Of a stretch of DNA of 64,000 nucleotides, positions 18,288-26,582 are shown piece after piece (positions within the stretch are counted from its first letter, which is position 1; each line of letters begins with the position of its first letter). The notes beneath the pieces were generated by a model. It worked only from the letters and a program-made list of their open reading frames with translations, made no database searches and was not told the origin of the DNA. The stretch is from Paraburkholderia bannensis NBRC 103871 (GTDB lineage Bacteria; Pseudomonadota; Gammaproteobacteria; Burkholderiales; Burkholderiaceae), in assembly GCF_000685015.1 (NCBI RefSeq), contig NZ_BAYA01000025.1, positions 1-64,000 of the forward strand. The letters are read 5' to 3'. The position numbers were made by a program, and so were the translations under genes.

Positions 18288-18661
18288 GAGGCGGCTCTCC
18301 GGTGTGGGGATGATTCGATGATTGTTGACTGCATTCGATCAATCGAAGGCCATGCGTGCGCGTTGTTCCAGCAGCGTGCGCAAATCGTGGGGCGTTTGCG
18401 CATACGGCACGCGAATGCGGCCTTGCAAGGACTGCGCGAGTGTAGCGCCGACATTATTTGCGCGCTGTTAAGCGCGCCTGGCCGTGCGTTCGGGGTGCGT
18501 CTGGAAGCGGCCTGGAAGCGGCCTGGAAGCGGCCTGGAACGCACCGTCCGCGCCATGACGACATGCGATTTGACGTTGCGCTACCATCCCTTGAAGCCGC
18601 GCCCTATCGAGCGCATATACGCACCTTCATGCACCCCGATGTACTCCAAGGAGCCGCCACG
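18288..18661. other. Intergenic region between the Mo-hydroxylase operon and a hypothetical gene
   Basis: 374 bp without a convincing gene. It must hold the promoter of the minus-strand operon and that of the plus-strand hypothetical gene. It contains an 11-bp tandem repeat (18501-18539). A plus-strand frame is open back to 18458 but its translation there is repeat-derived and unlike a protein. Confidence 0.6.
18501..18539. repeat. 11-bp tandem repeat, about 3.5 copies
   Basis: Unit CTGGAAGCGGC repeated from 18501, 18512 and 18523 with a partial fourth copy. It lies about 120 bp upstream of the hypothetical gene at 18662. Confidence 0.85.
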
Positions 18662-19054
18662 ATGGACGAAGCCCGCGCGATTCAATTTCTCTCCGAAGTC
18701 CGCAAGCCGCTGCTCAATCTACACAAGGCGATGCTCGACCACGAGCGCGCCGAATACGAGCGCGAGTTCGGGCCCACCACGCCCGCGGCCTTTCTGCAGG
18801 TGCTCATCAACGGCACGGGATTTCGCTGGCTGATGCCGCTCTCGACGGTGATCGCCAACGTCGACGAAACGCTGGATGCAAAGGACGCCCAGCCCGAAGA
18901 CCGCATCGGCGCGGCCGAAGGCGTGACGGGGCTCTTTTCCGGCGAGGAATCGGCGGAATTCTTCGAGCGCTATCAGGCGCTCCTGCAGAAGAGCCCGGAA
19001 GTGCTGCAACTGCACGGCGTGGTCGCGCAGTTGCTCAATGGGCTGAAGAACTGA
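18662..19054 (+). CDS. Hypothetical protein, 130 aa
   Basis: Not recognised. Small, mostly helical, soluble-looking protein (MDEARAIQFLSEVRK ...) with no signal peptide and no obvious metal or nucleotide site. The ATG is chosen because AAGGAG lies upstream and coding-like sequence begins there, although the frame is open further 5'. It is convergent with prpR. Confidence 0.75.
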   Translation: MDEARAIQFLSEVRKPLLNLHKAMLDHERAEYEREFGPTTPAAFLQVLINGTGFRWLMPLSTVIANVDETLDAKDAQPEDRIGAAEGVTGLFSGEESAEFFERYQALLQKSPEVLQLHGVVAQLLNGLKN

Positions 19055-19091
19055 GGCTCCGGCCCAGGCCTTGAAGGCCGCGCGTCATGAC

Positions 19092-21170
19092 TCACAGGTC
19101 GCGCGCGGCTTTCTTCGCGGCGCTCAGGCGCCGCCACAAAGTCGTCTTGCTGATGCCGAGAATCGCGCACACGCGATCGCGGTCGCCGCCGCAGGCATCG
19201 AGCGCCGCCCGGATTTCATCGGCTTCCACGTTCAGGCTGCGTTCGCGCAAGGTCAGCGGTTCGATCACGCGAGCCGCTGGCGCATGGGACTCGCCCCGCG
19301 CGGTCTCGAACACCTCCGGCGCAATCGCGCGCAGCACGTCGGGCGTGAGCACATCGACGTCCGAATCGGCGAGTTCCACCACCATGCGTTCGACCACGTT
19401 CTGCAATTCGCGCACGTTGCCCGGCCACGGGTGACGTTCGAGCGCGTGGCCGATGGCGCCAAGCGCGCGCAGCGCGTCGTCCTGGGTGCGGATACGCAGC
19501 GCCACGCGCGGCTCGCGCCGCGCCGATTGCAGCAGCAGTTCCGCCGCGAGCGGCACGATATCGTCGCCGCGTTCGCGCAGCGGCGGGATCACCAGGTTGA
19601 GAATGTTCAGGCGATAGAACAGGTCGGCGCGAAAGGCCCCGCTTTCGATCTGTTCGGTCAGCGCGCGGTGCGTCGCGGCGACCACGCGCACATCGACGCG
19701 CGTGGGCTCCGTCGCGCCCAGCCGCACCACCTCGCGCTCCTGCAAGACGCGCAGCAAGCGGCTTTGCAGCGGCAACGGCATTTCGCCGATTTCATCGAGA
19801 AATAGCGTGCCGCGATGCGCGGCCTCGATCAGGCCAACCTTGCCGCCGCGCCGCGCGCCCGTAAACGCGCCCTCCTCGTAGCCGAACAGTTCGCTCTCCA
19901 GCAACGCCTCTGGAAACGCGCCGCAATTGATCGCGACAAACGGAAAGTCGCGCCGCGGGCTCTCGCGATGAATGCCCTGCGCGACCATTTCCTTGCCGGT
20001 GCCGCTTTCGCCGCGTATCAGCACGGTCGCATCGGATTTCGCGTAGCGCTGCGCCAGTTGCCGCACGCGCGCGATGCCCGCCGTCGCGCCGCTCAGGTCG
20101 CCGATCCGGTAGCGCGCCACGAACTGCTGCGTGCGCTGGCGCGAGCGCAAGGTGCGGTCGAGGCGCTCCACGGCGCGCGACTCCTGGAACGTGAGCACGG
20201 CGCCCGTCGTCATGCCGTTATCGACGAGCGGCCCGCGATGCACGACATAACTGACGCCGCGGATGGTTTCGAGCGATTCGCCATCGGCGTCGGGCAGCGC
20301 GAAAGCGATATCGGGTGCAAGCGTGGCGAGCGGCTGTCCCGCAGCCGTCGCAGGATCGATACCGAGCACGCCCGCGAGGCGCTGGTTGATCGCCTCGACA
20401 CGCCCGCGCGCATCGAGCGCCACGACGCCGTCGCGCAGGTGCTGGAGCACGCTGTCCAGACGCTGGCGCCGCTGCGTTTCGCGCCACGTCGCCTGCACGA
20501 CTTCCAGCGCATTGTCGAAAGCCGCCCGCACGGACGAGCGCGAATACACGAAGAACGGCACGAGGCCAAAGCGCGCCGCCAGGTCGTTCACATGGCCCGG
20601 CCCGACCACCGCGCCCACGCCGCGATCGCGCAGGTCGAGCACGCAGGCTTCCGCGTCCTGCACGGTGCGATAGGAAGCGAACACCACGTCGATGCCATAG
20701 GCGCTCGCAAAGCGGCGCACTTCCATTGGCGTTTCGCCATAGGTCACCAGCGCGACCAGGTCGGCTTCCCGACGGGCGCGCGCCAGCGCCTGCATCACGT
20801 CGAATCCGGTGGGCTGCACCAGCACCACGGGCAGGTCGATGCGCGCCTTCAGGTAGGTGCCGTTCGAGCCGGCGGCCACGACCACGTCGGGGCGCTGGTT
20901 GGGGCCCGCCGCCGCGATTTCCGCGACCGCTTCCTCGAAGCCGCGCGGCACCACGCGCAGGTCGGCGAGTTCGTCGTACTCGCCCGCGATATCGCGAAAC
21001 AGGTCGCGCAGGCGGCTGATGCCCATCGCCCAGACGCGCGGGCGGAAGGGCTCGGAGGCAGCGGGGAAACGGTTGTGCGGGTTGAGCGGGTTGATCGGAT
21101 TCACGTCGGCTCGCAAGGCAATGTCACGCGGGATTTCACGCAGTGTTTCATTATCGCGCTTCGATTTCAT
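19092..21170 (-). CDS. prpR: Propionate catabolism sigma-54-dependent activator
   Basis: 692-residue bacterial enhancer-binding protein that activates the prp operon, in known systems in response to 2-methylcitrate. The PrpR N-terminal sensor spans about 45-225 (PDVVVAAGSNGTYLKAR). A PAS-like segment occupies about 237-335, absent from the enteric protein. The AAA+ domain has Walker A GESGTGKE at 387-394 and the sigma-54 contact loop GAFTGA at 434-439. A Fis-type HTH is at the C terminus. Divergent from prpB. The start codon lies inside a palindrome (21163-21180), suggesting autoregulation. A GTG at residue 23 is an alternative start. Confidence 0.95.
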   Translation of the reverse strand: MKSKRDNETLREIPRDIALRADVNPINPLNPHNRFPAASEPFRPRVWAMGISRLRDLFRDIAGEYDELADLRVVPRGFEEAVAEIAAAGPNQRPDVVVAAGSNGTYLKARIDLPVVLVQPTGFDVMQALARARREADLVALVTYGETPMEVRRFASAYGIDVVFASYRTVQDAEACVLDLRDRGVGAVVGPGHVNDLAARFGLVPFFVYSRSSVRAAFDNALEVVQATWRETQRRQRLDSVLQHLRDGVVALDARGRVEAINQRLAGVLGIDPATAAGQPLATLAPDIAFALPDADGESLETIRGVSYVVHRGPLVDNGMTTGAVLTFQESRAVERLDRTLRSRQRTQQFVARYRIGDLSGATAGIARVRQLAQRYAKSDATVLIRGESGTGKEMVAQGIHRESPRRDFPFVAINCGAFPEALLESELFGYEEGAFTGARRGGKVGLIEAAHRGTLFLDEIGEMPLPLQSRLLRVLQEREVVRLGATEPTRVDVRVVAATHRALTEQIESGAFRADLFYRLNILNLVIPPLRERGDDIVPLAAELLLQSARREPRVALRIRTQDDALRALGAIGHALERHPWPGNVRELQNVVERMVVELADSDVDVLTPDVLRAIAPEVFETARGESHAPAARVIEPLTLRERSLNVEADEIRAALDACGGDRDRVCAILGISKTTLWRRLSAAKKAARDL

Positions 21171-21180
21171 ATTTGAAATC
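21163..21180. promoter_or_regulatory. Candidate PrpR operator 1
   Basis: Perfect 7-bp inverted repeat GATTTCA-TATT-TGAAATC. It overlaps the prpR start codon and lies about 100 bp upstream of the sigma-54 promoter of prpB, the usual distance for an enhancer site. The assignment to PrpR is inferred from position. Confidence 0.6.
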
Positions 21181-21183
21181 TCA

Positions 21184-21199
21184 ATTTCACAGCAGAAAT
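21184..21199. promoter_or_regulatory. Candidate PrpR operator 2
   Basis: ATTTC-ACAGCA-GAAAT inverted repeat, sharing the ATTTCA core with operator 1 and spaced about two helical turns from it. Such side-by-side sites are typical for sigma-54 activators. Confidence 0.5.
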
Positions 21200-21276
21200 C
21201 GGGGCGAGAACCCCGGCGGCGGAGTTCAGGCGCAAAATCAACGCCTTAGGCAACGCAACGCTCACTGCCTGCGCGC

Positions 21277-21292
21277 TGGCACGGTATCTGCA
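21277..21292 (+). promoter_or_regulatory. Sigma-54 (-24/-12) promoter of the prp operon
   Basis: TGGCACGGTATCTGCA matches the sigma-54 consensus, with the invariant GG and GC separated by exactly 10 bp. It lies 34 bp before the prpB start. Together with the GAFTGA loop in PrpR this supports sigma-54 control. Confidence 0.88.
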
Positions 21293-21325
21293 CTATCAGC
21301 GCCGATTCCTTCGGAGACTTCACGC

Positions 21326-22216
21326 ATGAACAGCAAAATCCCCGCAAGCGCCGGCGCGAAATTCCGCGCGGCCGTGGCTGCCGAACAACCGTTGCAGGTC
21401 GTGGGCGCGATCACCGCCTACGCCGCCAAGCTCGCCGAGCAAACCGGCTTCAAGGCCGTCTATCTGTCGGGCGGCGGCGTGGCCGCCAACTCGCTGGGCG
21501 TGCCGGACCTGGGCATCAGCACGATGGACGACGTGCTGATCGACGCACGCCGCATCACCGACGCCGTGAGCATCCCGCTGATGGTCGACATCGACACCGG
21601 CTGGGGCGGCGCCTTCAACATCGCGCGCACGATCAAGTCGTTCATCAAGGCCGGCGTCGCAGCCGTGCACATGGAAGACCAGGTCGGCCAGAAGCGCTGC
21701 GGCCATCGCCCGAACAAGGAAGTCGTGCCGATCGACGAGATGGTCGACCGCGTGAAGGCCGCCGTGGACGCGCGCACCGACGACGGCTTCGTCATCATGG
21801 CGCGCACCGACGCGGCCGCAGCCGAAGGCATCGACTCCGCGATCGAGCGCGCCGTCGCCTACGTGGAAGCGGGCGCGGACATGATCTTCCCCGAAGCCAT
21901 GAAGACGCTCGACGACTATCGCCGCTTCAAGGCCGCCGTGAAGGTGCCGATCCTCGCGAACCTGACCGAATTCGGCTCGACGCCGTTCTTCACGGTCGAC
22001 GAACTCAAGAGCGCCAACGTCGATATCGCGCTCTACTGCTGCGGCGCCTACCGCGCCATGAACGCAGCCGCGCTGAACTTCTACGAGACGGTCAAGCGCG
22101 ACGGCACGCAAAAAGCGGCGGTTTCGACGATGCAGTCGCGCGAAGACCTGTACAAATACCTCGGCTATCACGAATACGAAGACAAGCTCGACGCGCTGTT
22201 TGCATCGAAGAAGTAA
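21326..22216 (+). CDS. prpB: 2-methylisocitrate lyase
   Basis: 296-residue isocitrate-lyase-superfamily enzyme that cleaves 2-methylisocitrate to pyruvate and succinate, the last step of the 2-methylcitrate cycle. The catalytic KRCGH motif is at residues 123-127 and the metal-binding MVDIDTGWGG lies upstream. GGAG stands before the ATG; the longer open frame is rejected because it would run through the sigma-54 promoter. First gene of the operon, 46 bp from prpC. Confidence 0.97.
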   Translation: MNSKIPASAGAKFRAAVAAEQPLQVVGAITAYAAKLAEQTGFKAVYLSGGGVAANSLGVPDLGISTMDDVLIDARRITDAVSIPLMVDIDTGWGGAFNIARTIKSFIKAGVAAVHMEDQVGQKRCGHRPNKEVVPIDEMVDRVKAAVDARTDDGFVIMARTDAAAAEGIDSAIERAVAYVEAGADMIFPEAMKTLDDYRRFKAAVKVPILANLTEFGSTPFFTVDELKSANVDIALYCCGAYRAMNAAALNFYETVKRDGTQKAAVSTMQSREDLYKYLGYHEYEDKLDALFASKK

Positions 22217-22262
22217 GCGCGCGCCCCACTAATTGCCTATCAGATCGAGAGAGGAAGACACC

Positions 22263-23429
22263 ATGAGCGAAACGGACAACACCACGCAAAGCGCAGGCGG
22301 TTTCAAGCCGAAGAAGTCGGTCGCGCTGTCGGGCGTGGCGGCGGGCAACACGGCGCTGTGCACCGTGGGCCGCACGGGCAACGACCTGCACTATCGCGGC
22401 TACGACATTCTTGACCTCGCGACGGCCTGCGAGTTCGAGGAAGTCGCTTATCTGCTGGTGCACGGCAAGCTGCCGAACAGCGCCGAACTGGCCGCCTACA
22501 AGACGAAGCTGAAGTCGCTGCGCGGCCTGCCCGCGAACGTGAAGGCGGCGCTCGAATGGGTGCCCGCATCGGCGCACCCGATGGACGTGATGCGCACGGG
22601 CGTGTCCGTGCTCGGCACCGTGCTGCCGGAGAAGGACGACCACAACCTGCCGGGCGCGCGCGACATCGCCGACCGCCTGATGGCTTCGCTCGGCTCGATG
22701 CTGCTGTACTGGTATCACTACTCGCACAACGGCAAGCGTATCGAAGTGGAAACCGACGACGACTCGATCGGCGGCCACTTCCTGCACCTGCTGCATGGCG
22801 TGGAGCCGTCGAAGTCGTGGGTCGATGCAATGCACGTTTCGCTCAACCTCTACGCCGAACACGAGTTCAACGCGTCGACCTTCACGGGCCGCGTGATCGC
22901 GGGCACGGGCGCGGACATCTACTCGGCGATCACGGGCGCGATTGGCGCGCTGCGCGGCCCGAAGCATGGCGGCGCGAACGAAGTGGCGTTCGAAATCCAG
23001 TCGCGCTACGAAGACCCGGACCAGGCGGAAGCCGACATCCGCGCGCGCGTCGAGAAGAAGGAAGTCGTGATCGGCTTCGGCCATCCGGTCTATACGATCT
23101 CCGACCCGCGCAACAAGGTCATCAAGGAAGTCGCGAAGAAGCTGTCGAAAGAACAGTCGAACCTGAAGCTGTTCGATATCGCCGAGCGCCTCGAATCGAC
23201 GATGTGGGAAATCAAGAAGATGTTCCCGAACCTCGACTGGTTCAGCGCGGTTTCGTATCACATGATGGGCGTGCCGACGGCGATGTTCACGCCGCTCTTC
23301 GTGATCGCGCGCACCGCAGGCTGGAGCGCGCACATCATCGAACAGCGCGTCGACAACAAGATCATTCGCCCGAGCGCCAACTACACCGGCCCGGAGAACC
23401 TGAAGTTCGTGCCGATCAACAAGCGTTGA
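22263..23429 (+). CDS. prpC: 2-methylcitrate synthase
   Basis: 388-residue citrate-synthase-family enzyme condensing propionyl-CoA with oxaloacetate. Family motifs include HGGANE and GFGHPVY, which hold the catalytic histidines, and a C-terminal Arg region. The ATG at 22263 has GAGAGGAAG before it. The short length and the sequence KKSVALSGVAAGNTALC at the start fit PrpC rather than the TCA-cycle GltA, and the operon context settles it. Confidence 0.97.
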   Translation: MSETDNTTQSAGGFKPKKSVALSGVAAGNTALCTVGRTGNDLHYRGYDILDLATACEFEEVAYLLVHGKLPNSAELAAYKTKLKSLRGLPANVKAALEWVPASAHPMDVMRTGVSVLGTVLPEKDDHNLPGARDIADRLMASLGSMLLYWYHYSHNGKRIEVETDDDSIGGHFLHLLHGVEPSKSWVDAMHVSLNLYAEHEFNASTFTGRVIAGTGADIYSAITGAIGALRGPKHGGANEVAFEIQSRYEDPDQAEADIRARVEKKEVVIGFGHPVYTISDPRNKVIKEVAKKLSKEQSNLKLFDIAERLESTMWEIKKMFPNLDWFSAVSYHMMGVPTAMFTPLFVIARTAGWSAHIIEQRVDNKIIRPSANYTGPENLKFVPINKR

Positions 23430-23467
23430 TCCTGCATTGCTAGCCATCTGGCTAATGGGAAACGGAG

Positions 23468-23493
23468 ACTGGCGCGCGTAGCGTTGCGCCAGT
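23468..23493. repeat. Intercistronic hairpin between prpC and acnD
   Basis: ACTGGCGC and GCGCCAGT separated by 10 nt. There is no T run, so it is more likely an RNA-stability or attenuating structure within the prp mRNA than a terminator. The 97-bp gap it occupies is the longest early gap of the operon. Confidence 0.5.
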
Positions 23494-23526
23494 TTCCGCC
23501 CGCTTACTACATATTGGTCCCCAGCC

Positions 23527-26121
23527 GTGAATACTGCCCACCGCAAGCCTCTTCCCGGCACCCGGCTCGATTACTTCGACGCGCGCGAAGCCGTCGAAGC
23601 GATCCAGCCCGGCGCCTGGGACACGTTGCCCTACACCTCGCGCGTGCTCGCCGAAAACCTCGTGCGCCGCTGCGAGCCGGCTACCCTCGCCGCGTCGCTC
23701 GAACAGCTCATCGAGCGCAAGCGCGACCTCGATTTCCCGTGGTTTCCGGCGCGCGTCGTCTGCCATGACATCCTGGGCCAGACCGCGCTCGTCGACCTGG
23801 CGGGCCTGCGCGACGCCATCGCCGATCAGGGCGGCGACCCCGCCAAGGTCAACCCGGTCGTACCGGTTCAACTGATCGTCGACCACTCGCTCGCCGTGGA
23901 ATGCGGCGGCTTCGACCCGCAGGCGTTCGAGAAGAACCGCGCGATTGAAGACCGGCGCAACATCGACCGCTTCGACTTCATCAACTGGACGAAGAAAGCG
24001 TTCAAGAACGTCGACGTGATTCCGCCCGGCAACGGCATCATGCACCAGATCAATCTGGAGAAAATGTCGCCGGTGATCGGCGTGACGGACGGCGTTGCCT
24101 ATCCGGACACCTGCGTCGGCACCGACAGCCACACGCCGCACGTGGATGCGCTGGGCGTCATCGCCATTGGCGTGGGCGGCCTGGAAGCCGAAAACGTGAT
24201 GCTGGGCCGCGCCTCGTGGATGCGCCTGCCGGATATCGTCGGCGTGGAGCTGACAGGCAAGCGCCAGCCGGGCATCACGGCGACCGACGTCGTGCTCGCG
24301 CTCACCGAATTCCTGCGCAAGGAAAAGGTCGTGGGTGCGTACCTGGAGTTCCGAGGCGAAGGCGCGTCGAGCCTCACGCTGGGCGACCGTGCCACGATCT
24401 CGAATATGGCGCCCGAGTACGGCGCCACGGCGGCGATGTTCTTCATCGACAACCAGACGCTCGACTACCTGCGCCTCACGGGCCGCGAGGAAGAACAGGT
24501 CAAGCTGGTCGAGACCTACGCGAAGACCGCTGGTTTGTGGGCCGATGCGCTTGCGCACGCGCAGTACGAGCGCACGCTGACGTTCGACCTGTCGAGCGTC
24601 GTGCGCAATATGGCTGGCCCGTCGAACCCGCACAAGCGCCTGCCGACCTCGGCACTGGCCGAGCGCGGCATTGCGGGCAAGTGGGAAGAGACGCCGGGCC
24701 AGATGCCGGACGGCGCGGTCATCATCGCCGCGATCACGAGCTGCACGAATACCAGCAACCCGCGCAACGTGATTGCCGCCGCGCTGCTCGCGCGCAACGC
24801 GAACGCGCGCGGCCTGACGCGCAAACCGTGGGTGAAGAGTTCGCTGGCGCCGGGATCGAAGGCGGTCGAACTGTACCTGGAAGAATCGAAGCTGCTGCCG
24901 GACCTGGAAAAGCTGGGCTTTGGCATTGTCGCGTTTGCGTGTACGACGTGTAACGGCATGTCGGGCGCGCTCGACCCGAAGATCCAGCAGGAGATCGTCG
25001 ATCGCGACCTGTATGCGACGGCGGTGCTCTCGGGCAACCGCAACTTCGACGGCCGCATTCATCCGTATGCGAAGCAGGCGTTCCTGGCCTCGCCGCCGCT
25101 GGTCGTGGCGTATGCGATTGCGGGCACGATCCGCTTCGACATCGAAAAGGATGCGCTGGGCAAGGATCAGAACGGCGAGCCGGTTTACCTGAAGGATCTC
25201 TGGCCGAGCGACGAGGAGATCGACGCGATCGTGGCGCAGAGCGTGAAGCCCGAGCAGTTCCGCAAGGTGTACGAACCGATGTTCGCGGTGACGGCGCAAA
25301 GCGGCGAGACGACGGAACCGCTTTACGACTGGCGCGCGCAGAGCACGTATATTCGTCGCCCGCCGTACTGGGAAGGCGCGCTTGCGGGCGAGCGCACATT
25401 GCGTGGACTGCGACCGTTGGCGGTGCTGGGCGACAACATCACGACGGATCACCTTTCGCCGTCGAATGCGATCCTGGCGGACAGCGCGGCGGGTGAATAC
25501 CTCGCGAAAATGGGCTTGCCCGAAGAGGACTTCAACTCGTACGCGACGCACCGCGGCGACCACTTGACGGCGCAGCGCGCGACCTTCGCGAACCCGACGC
25601 TCATCAACGAGATGGCGGTGGTGGACGGCGTGGTGAAGAAGGGATCGCTGGCGCGCGTGGAGCCGGAAGGCAAGGTTACGCGCATGTGGGAAGCGATTGA
25701 AACCTACATGGAGCGCAAGCAGCCGCTGATCATCGTTGCGGGCGCGGACTATGGCCAGGGATCGTCGCGTGACTGGGCGGCCAAGGGTGTGCGGCTGGCG
25801 GGTGTGGAGGCGATCGTGGCGGAAGGATTCGAGCGGATCCACCGTACGAACTTGATCGGCATGGGCGTATTGCCGCTGGAGTTCAAGGCGGGCACGAACC
25901 GCACGACGCTGGGGATTGACGGCACGGAAACGTTCGACGTGACTGGAGAGCGCAAACCGCGTGCAGATCTGACGCTCGTGATCGAACGCAAGAACGGCGA
26001 GCGGGTGGAAGTGCCGGTGACATGCAGACTGGACACGGCTGAGGAAGTGTCGATCTACGAAGCGGGCGGCGTGCTGCAACGATTTGCGCAGGACTTCCTG
26101 GAGTCATCACAGGCCGCCTGA
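23527..26121 (+). CDS. acnD: Fe/S-dependent 2-methylcitrate dehydratase
   Basis: 864-residue aconitase-family enzyme that, with PrpF, replaces the cofactor-free PrpD dehydratase and converts 2-methylcitrate to 2-methyl-cis-aconitate. Cluster ligands are Cys near 406 (SCTNTSNPRN) and the pair near 472-475 (CTTCNG). The start is GTG at 23527 with no strong ribosome site, so translation may be weak. Known AcnD enzymes need PrpF in vivo, and prpF is present downstream, although separated by a DUF559 gene. Confidence 0.96.
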   Translation: MNTAHRKPLPGTRLDYFDAREAVEAIQPGAWDTLPYTSRVLAENLVRRCEPATLAASLEQLIERKRDLDFPWFPARVVCHDILGQTALVDLAGLRDAIADQGGDPAKVNPVVPVQLIVDHSLAVECGGFDPQAFEKNRAIEDRRNIDRFDFINWTKKAFKNVDVIPPGNGIMHQINLEKMSPVIGVTDGVAYPDTCVGTDSHTPHVDALGVIAIGVGGLEAENVMLGRASWMRLPDIVGVELTGKRQPGITATDVVLALTEFLRKEKVVGAYLEFRGEGASSLTLGDRATISNMAPEYGATAAMFFIDNQTLDYLRLTGREEEQVKLVETYAKTAGLWADALAHAQYERTLTFDLSSVVRNMAGPSNPHKRLPTSALAERGIAGKWEETPGQMPDGAVIIAAITSCTNTSNPRNVIAAALLARNANARGLTRKPWVKSSLAPGSKAVELYLEESKLLPDLEKLGFGIVAFACTTCNGMSGALDPKIQQEIVDRDLYATAVLSGNRNFDGRIHPYAKQAFLASPPLVVAYAIAGTIRFDIEKDALGKDQNGEPVYLKDLWPSDEEIDAIVAQSVKPEQFRKVYEPMFAVTAQSGETTEPLYDWRAQSTYIRRPPYWEGALAGERTLRGLRPLAVLGDNITTDHLSPSNAILADSAAGEYLAKMGLPEEDFNSYATHRGDHLTAQRATFANPTLINEMAVVDGVVKKGSLARVEPEGKVTRMWEAIETYMERKQPLIIVAGADYGQGSSRDWAAKGVRLAGVEAIVAEGFERIHRTNLIGMGVLPLEFKAGTNRTTLGIDGTETFDVTGERKPRADLTLVIERKNGERVEVPVTCRLDTAEEVSIYEAGGVLQRFAQDFLESSQAA

Positions 26122-26132
26122 CCACGGAATAG

Positions 26133-26154
26133 CCCCTCTCCCTGGGGAGAGGGG
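26133..26154. repeat. Palindrome CCCCTCTCCC-TG-GGGAGAGGGG (left)
   Basis: Perfect 10-bp inverted repeat 11 bp after acnD. The same arms, with loop TTCA, recur at 26533-26556, exactly 400 bp further on, and both are preceded by AG. The two bracket the DUF559 gene. Confidence 0.9.
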
Positions 26155-26171
26155 AAAGGGGAAAGGTGAGA

Positions 26172-26582
26172 ATGAGCAAGACGACCCAACTAGAGCAAGC
26201 CCGGCACCTCCGCAAGAACATGACGGAAGCTGAACGCCTGCTCTGGCGCCACCTCCGGGCTCACCGTCTTTGCGGCGAAAAATTCCGTCGCCAGCATCCC
26301 ATCGGCCCTTACATCGTCGATTTCATGCATTGCGGCGCCCGCGTCGTCATCGAAGCCGACGGCGGACACCACAACGGCAGCGCGAGCGATGTAGCGCGCG
26401 ATGCGTGGTTTCGGAGCCGGGGGTTCACCGTGCTGCGCTTCTGGAACAACGAGGTATTGCAGAACACCGACGGCGTGCTTGAGGCGATTCTTAAAGCAGT
26501 CAACGGAGCCGCGCTTTCCCCCTCTCCCCCAGCCCCTCTCCCTTCAGGGAGAGGGGAGGTAAAAACATTGGGATTTTTATGA
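26172..26582 (+). CDS. DUF559 (Vsr-like endonuclease fold) protein inserted in the prp operon
   Basis: 136-residue DUF559 protein. The core is typical: ARHLRKNMTEAERLLWRHLR, then FRRQHPIGPYIVDF, the acidic IEADGGHH and a final VLRFWNNEVL, resembling the PD-(D/E)xK/Vsr endonuclease fold. The last 22 residues (Pro/Ser-rich) are encoded by the right-hand palindrome and are probably not part of the domain. Its TGA overlaps the prpF ATG (26579-26582). A GTG two codons upstream is an alternative start. DUF559 genes are often found beside GC-rich palindromes in many genomes, which suggests a mobile cassette. No role in propionate metabolism is expected. Confidence 0.88.
   Translation: MSKTTQLEQARHLRKNMTEAERLLWRHLRAHRLCGEKFRRQHPIGPYIVDFMHCGARVVIEADGGHHNGSASDVARDAWFRSRGFTVLRFWNNEVLQNTDGVLEAILKAVNGAALSPSPPAPLPSGRGEVKTLGFL
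26533..26556. repeat. Palindrome CCCCTCTCCC-TTCA-GGGAGAGGGG (right)
   Basis: Perfect 10-bp inverted repeat inside the 3' end of the DUF559 gene, preceded by a partial extra CCCTCTCCCC at 26518-26529. Same arms as at 26133-26154. Confidence 0.9.

Noticed and set aside
11194..23476. Shared 13-mer GGAGACTGGCGCG at 11194 and 23464
   Set aside because: Flanking sequence does not match and a GC-rich 13-mer can recur by chance, so no repeat family is claimed.
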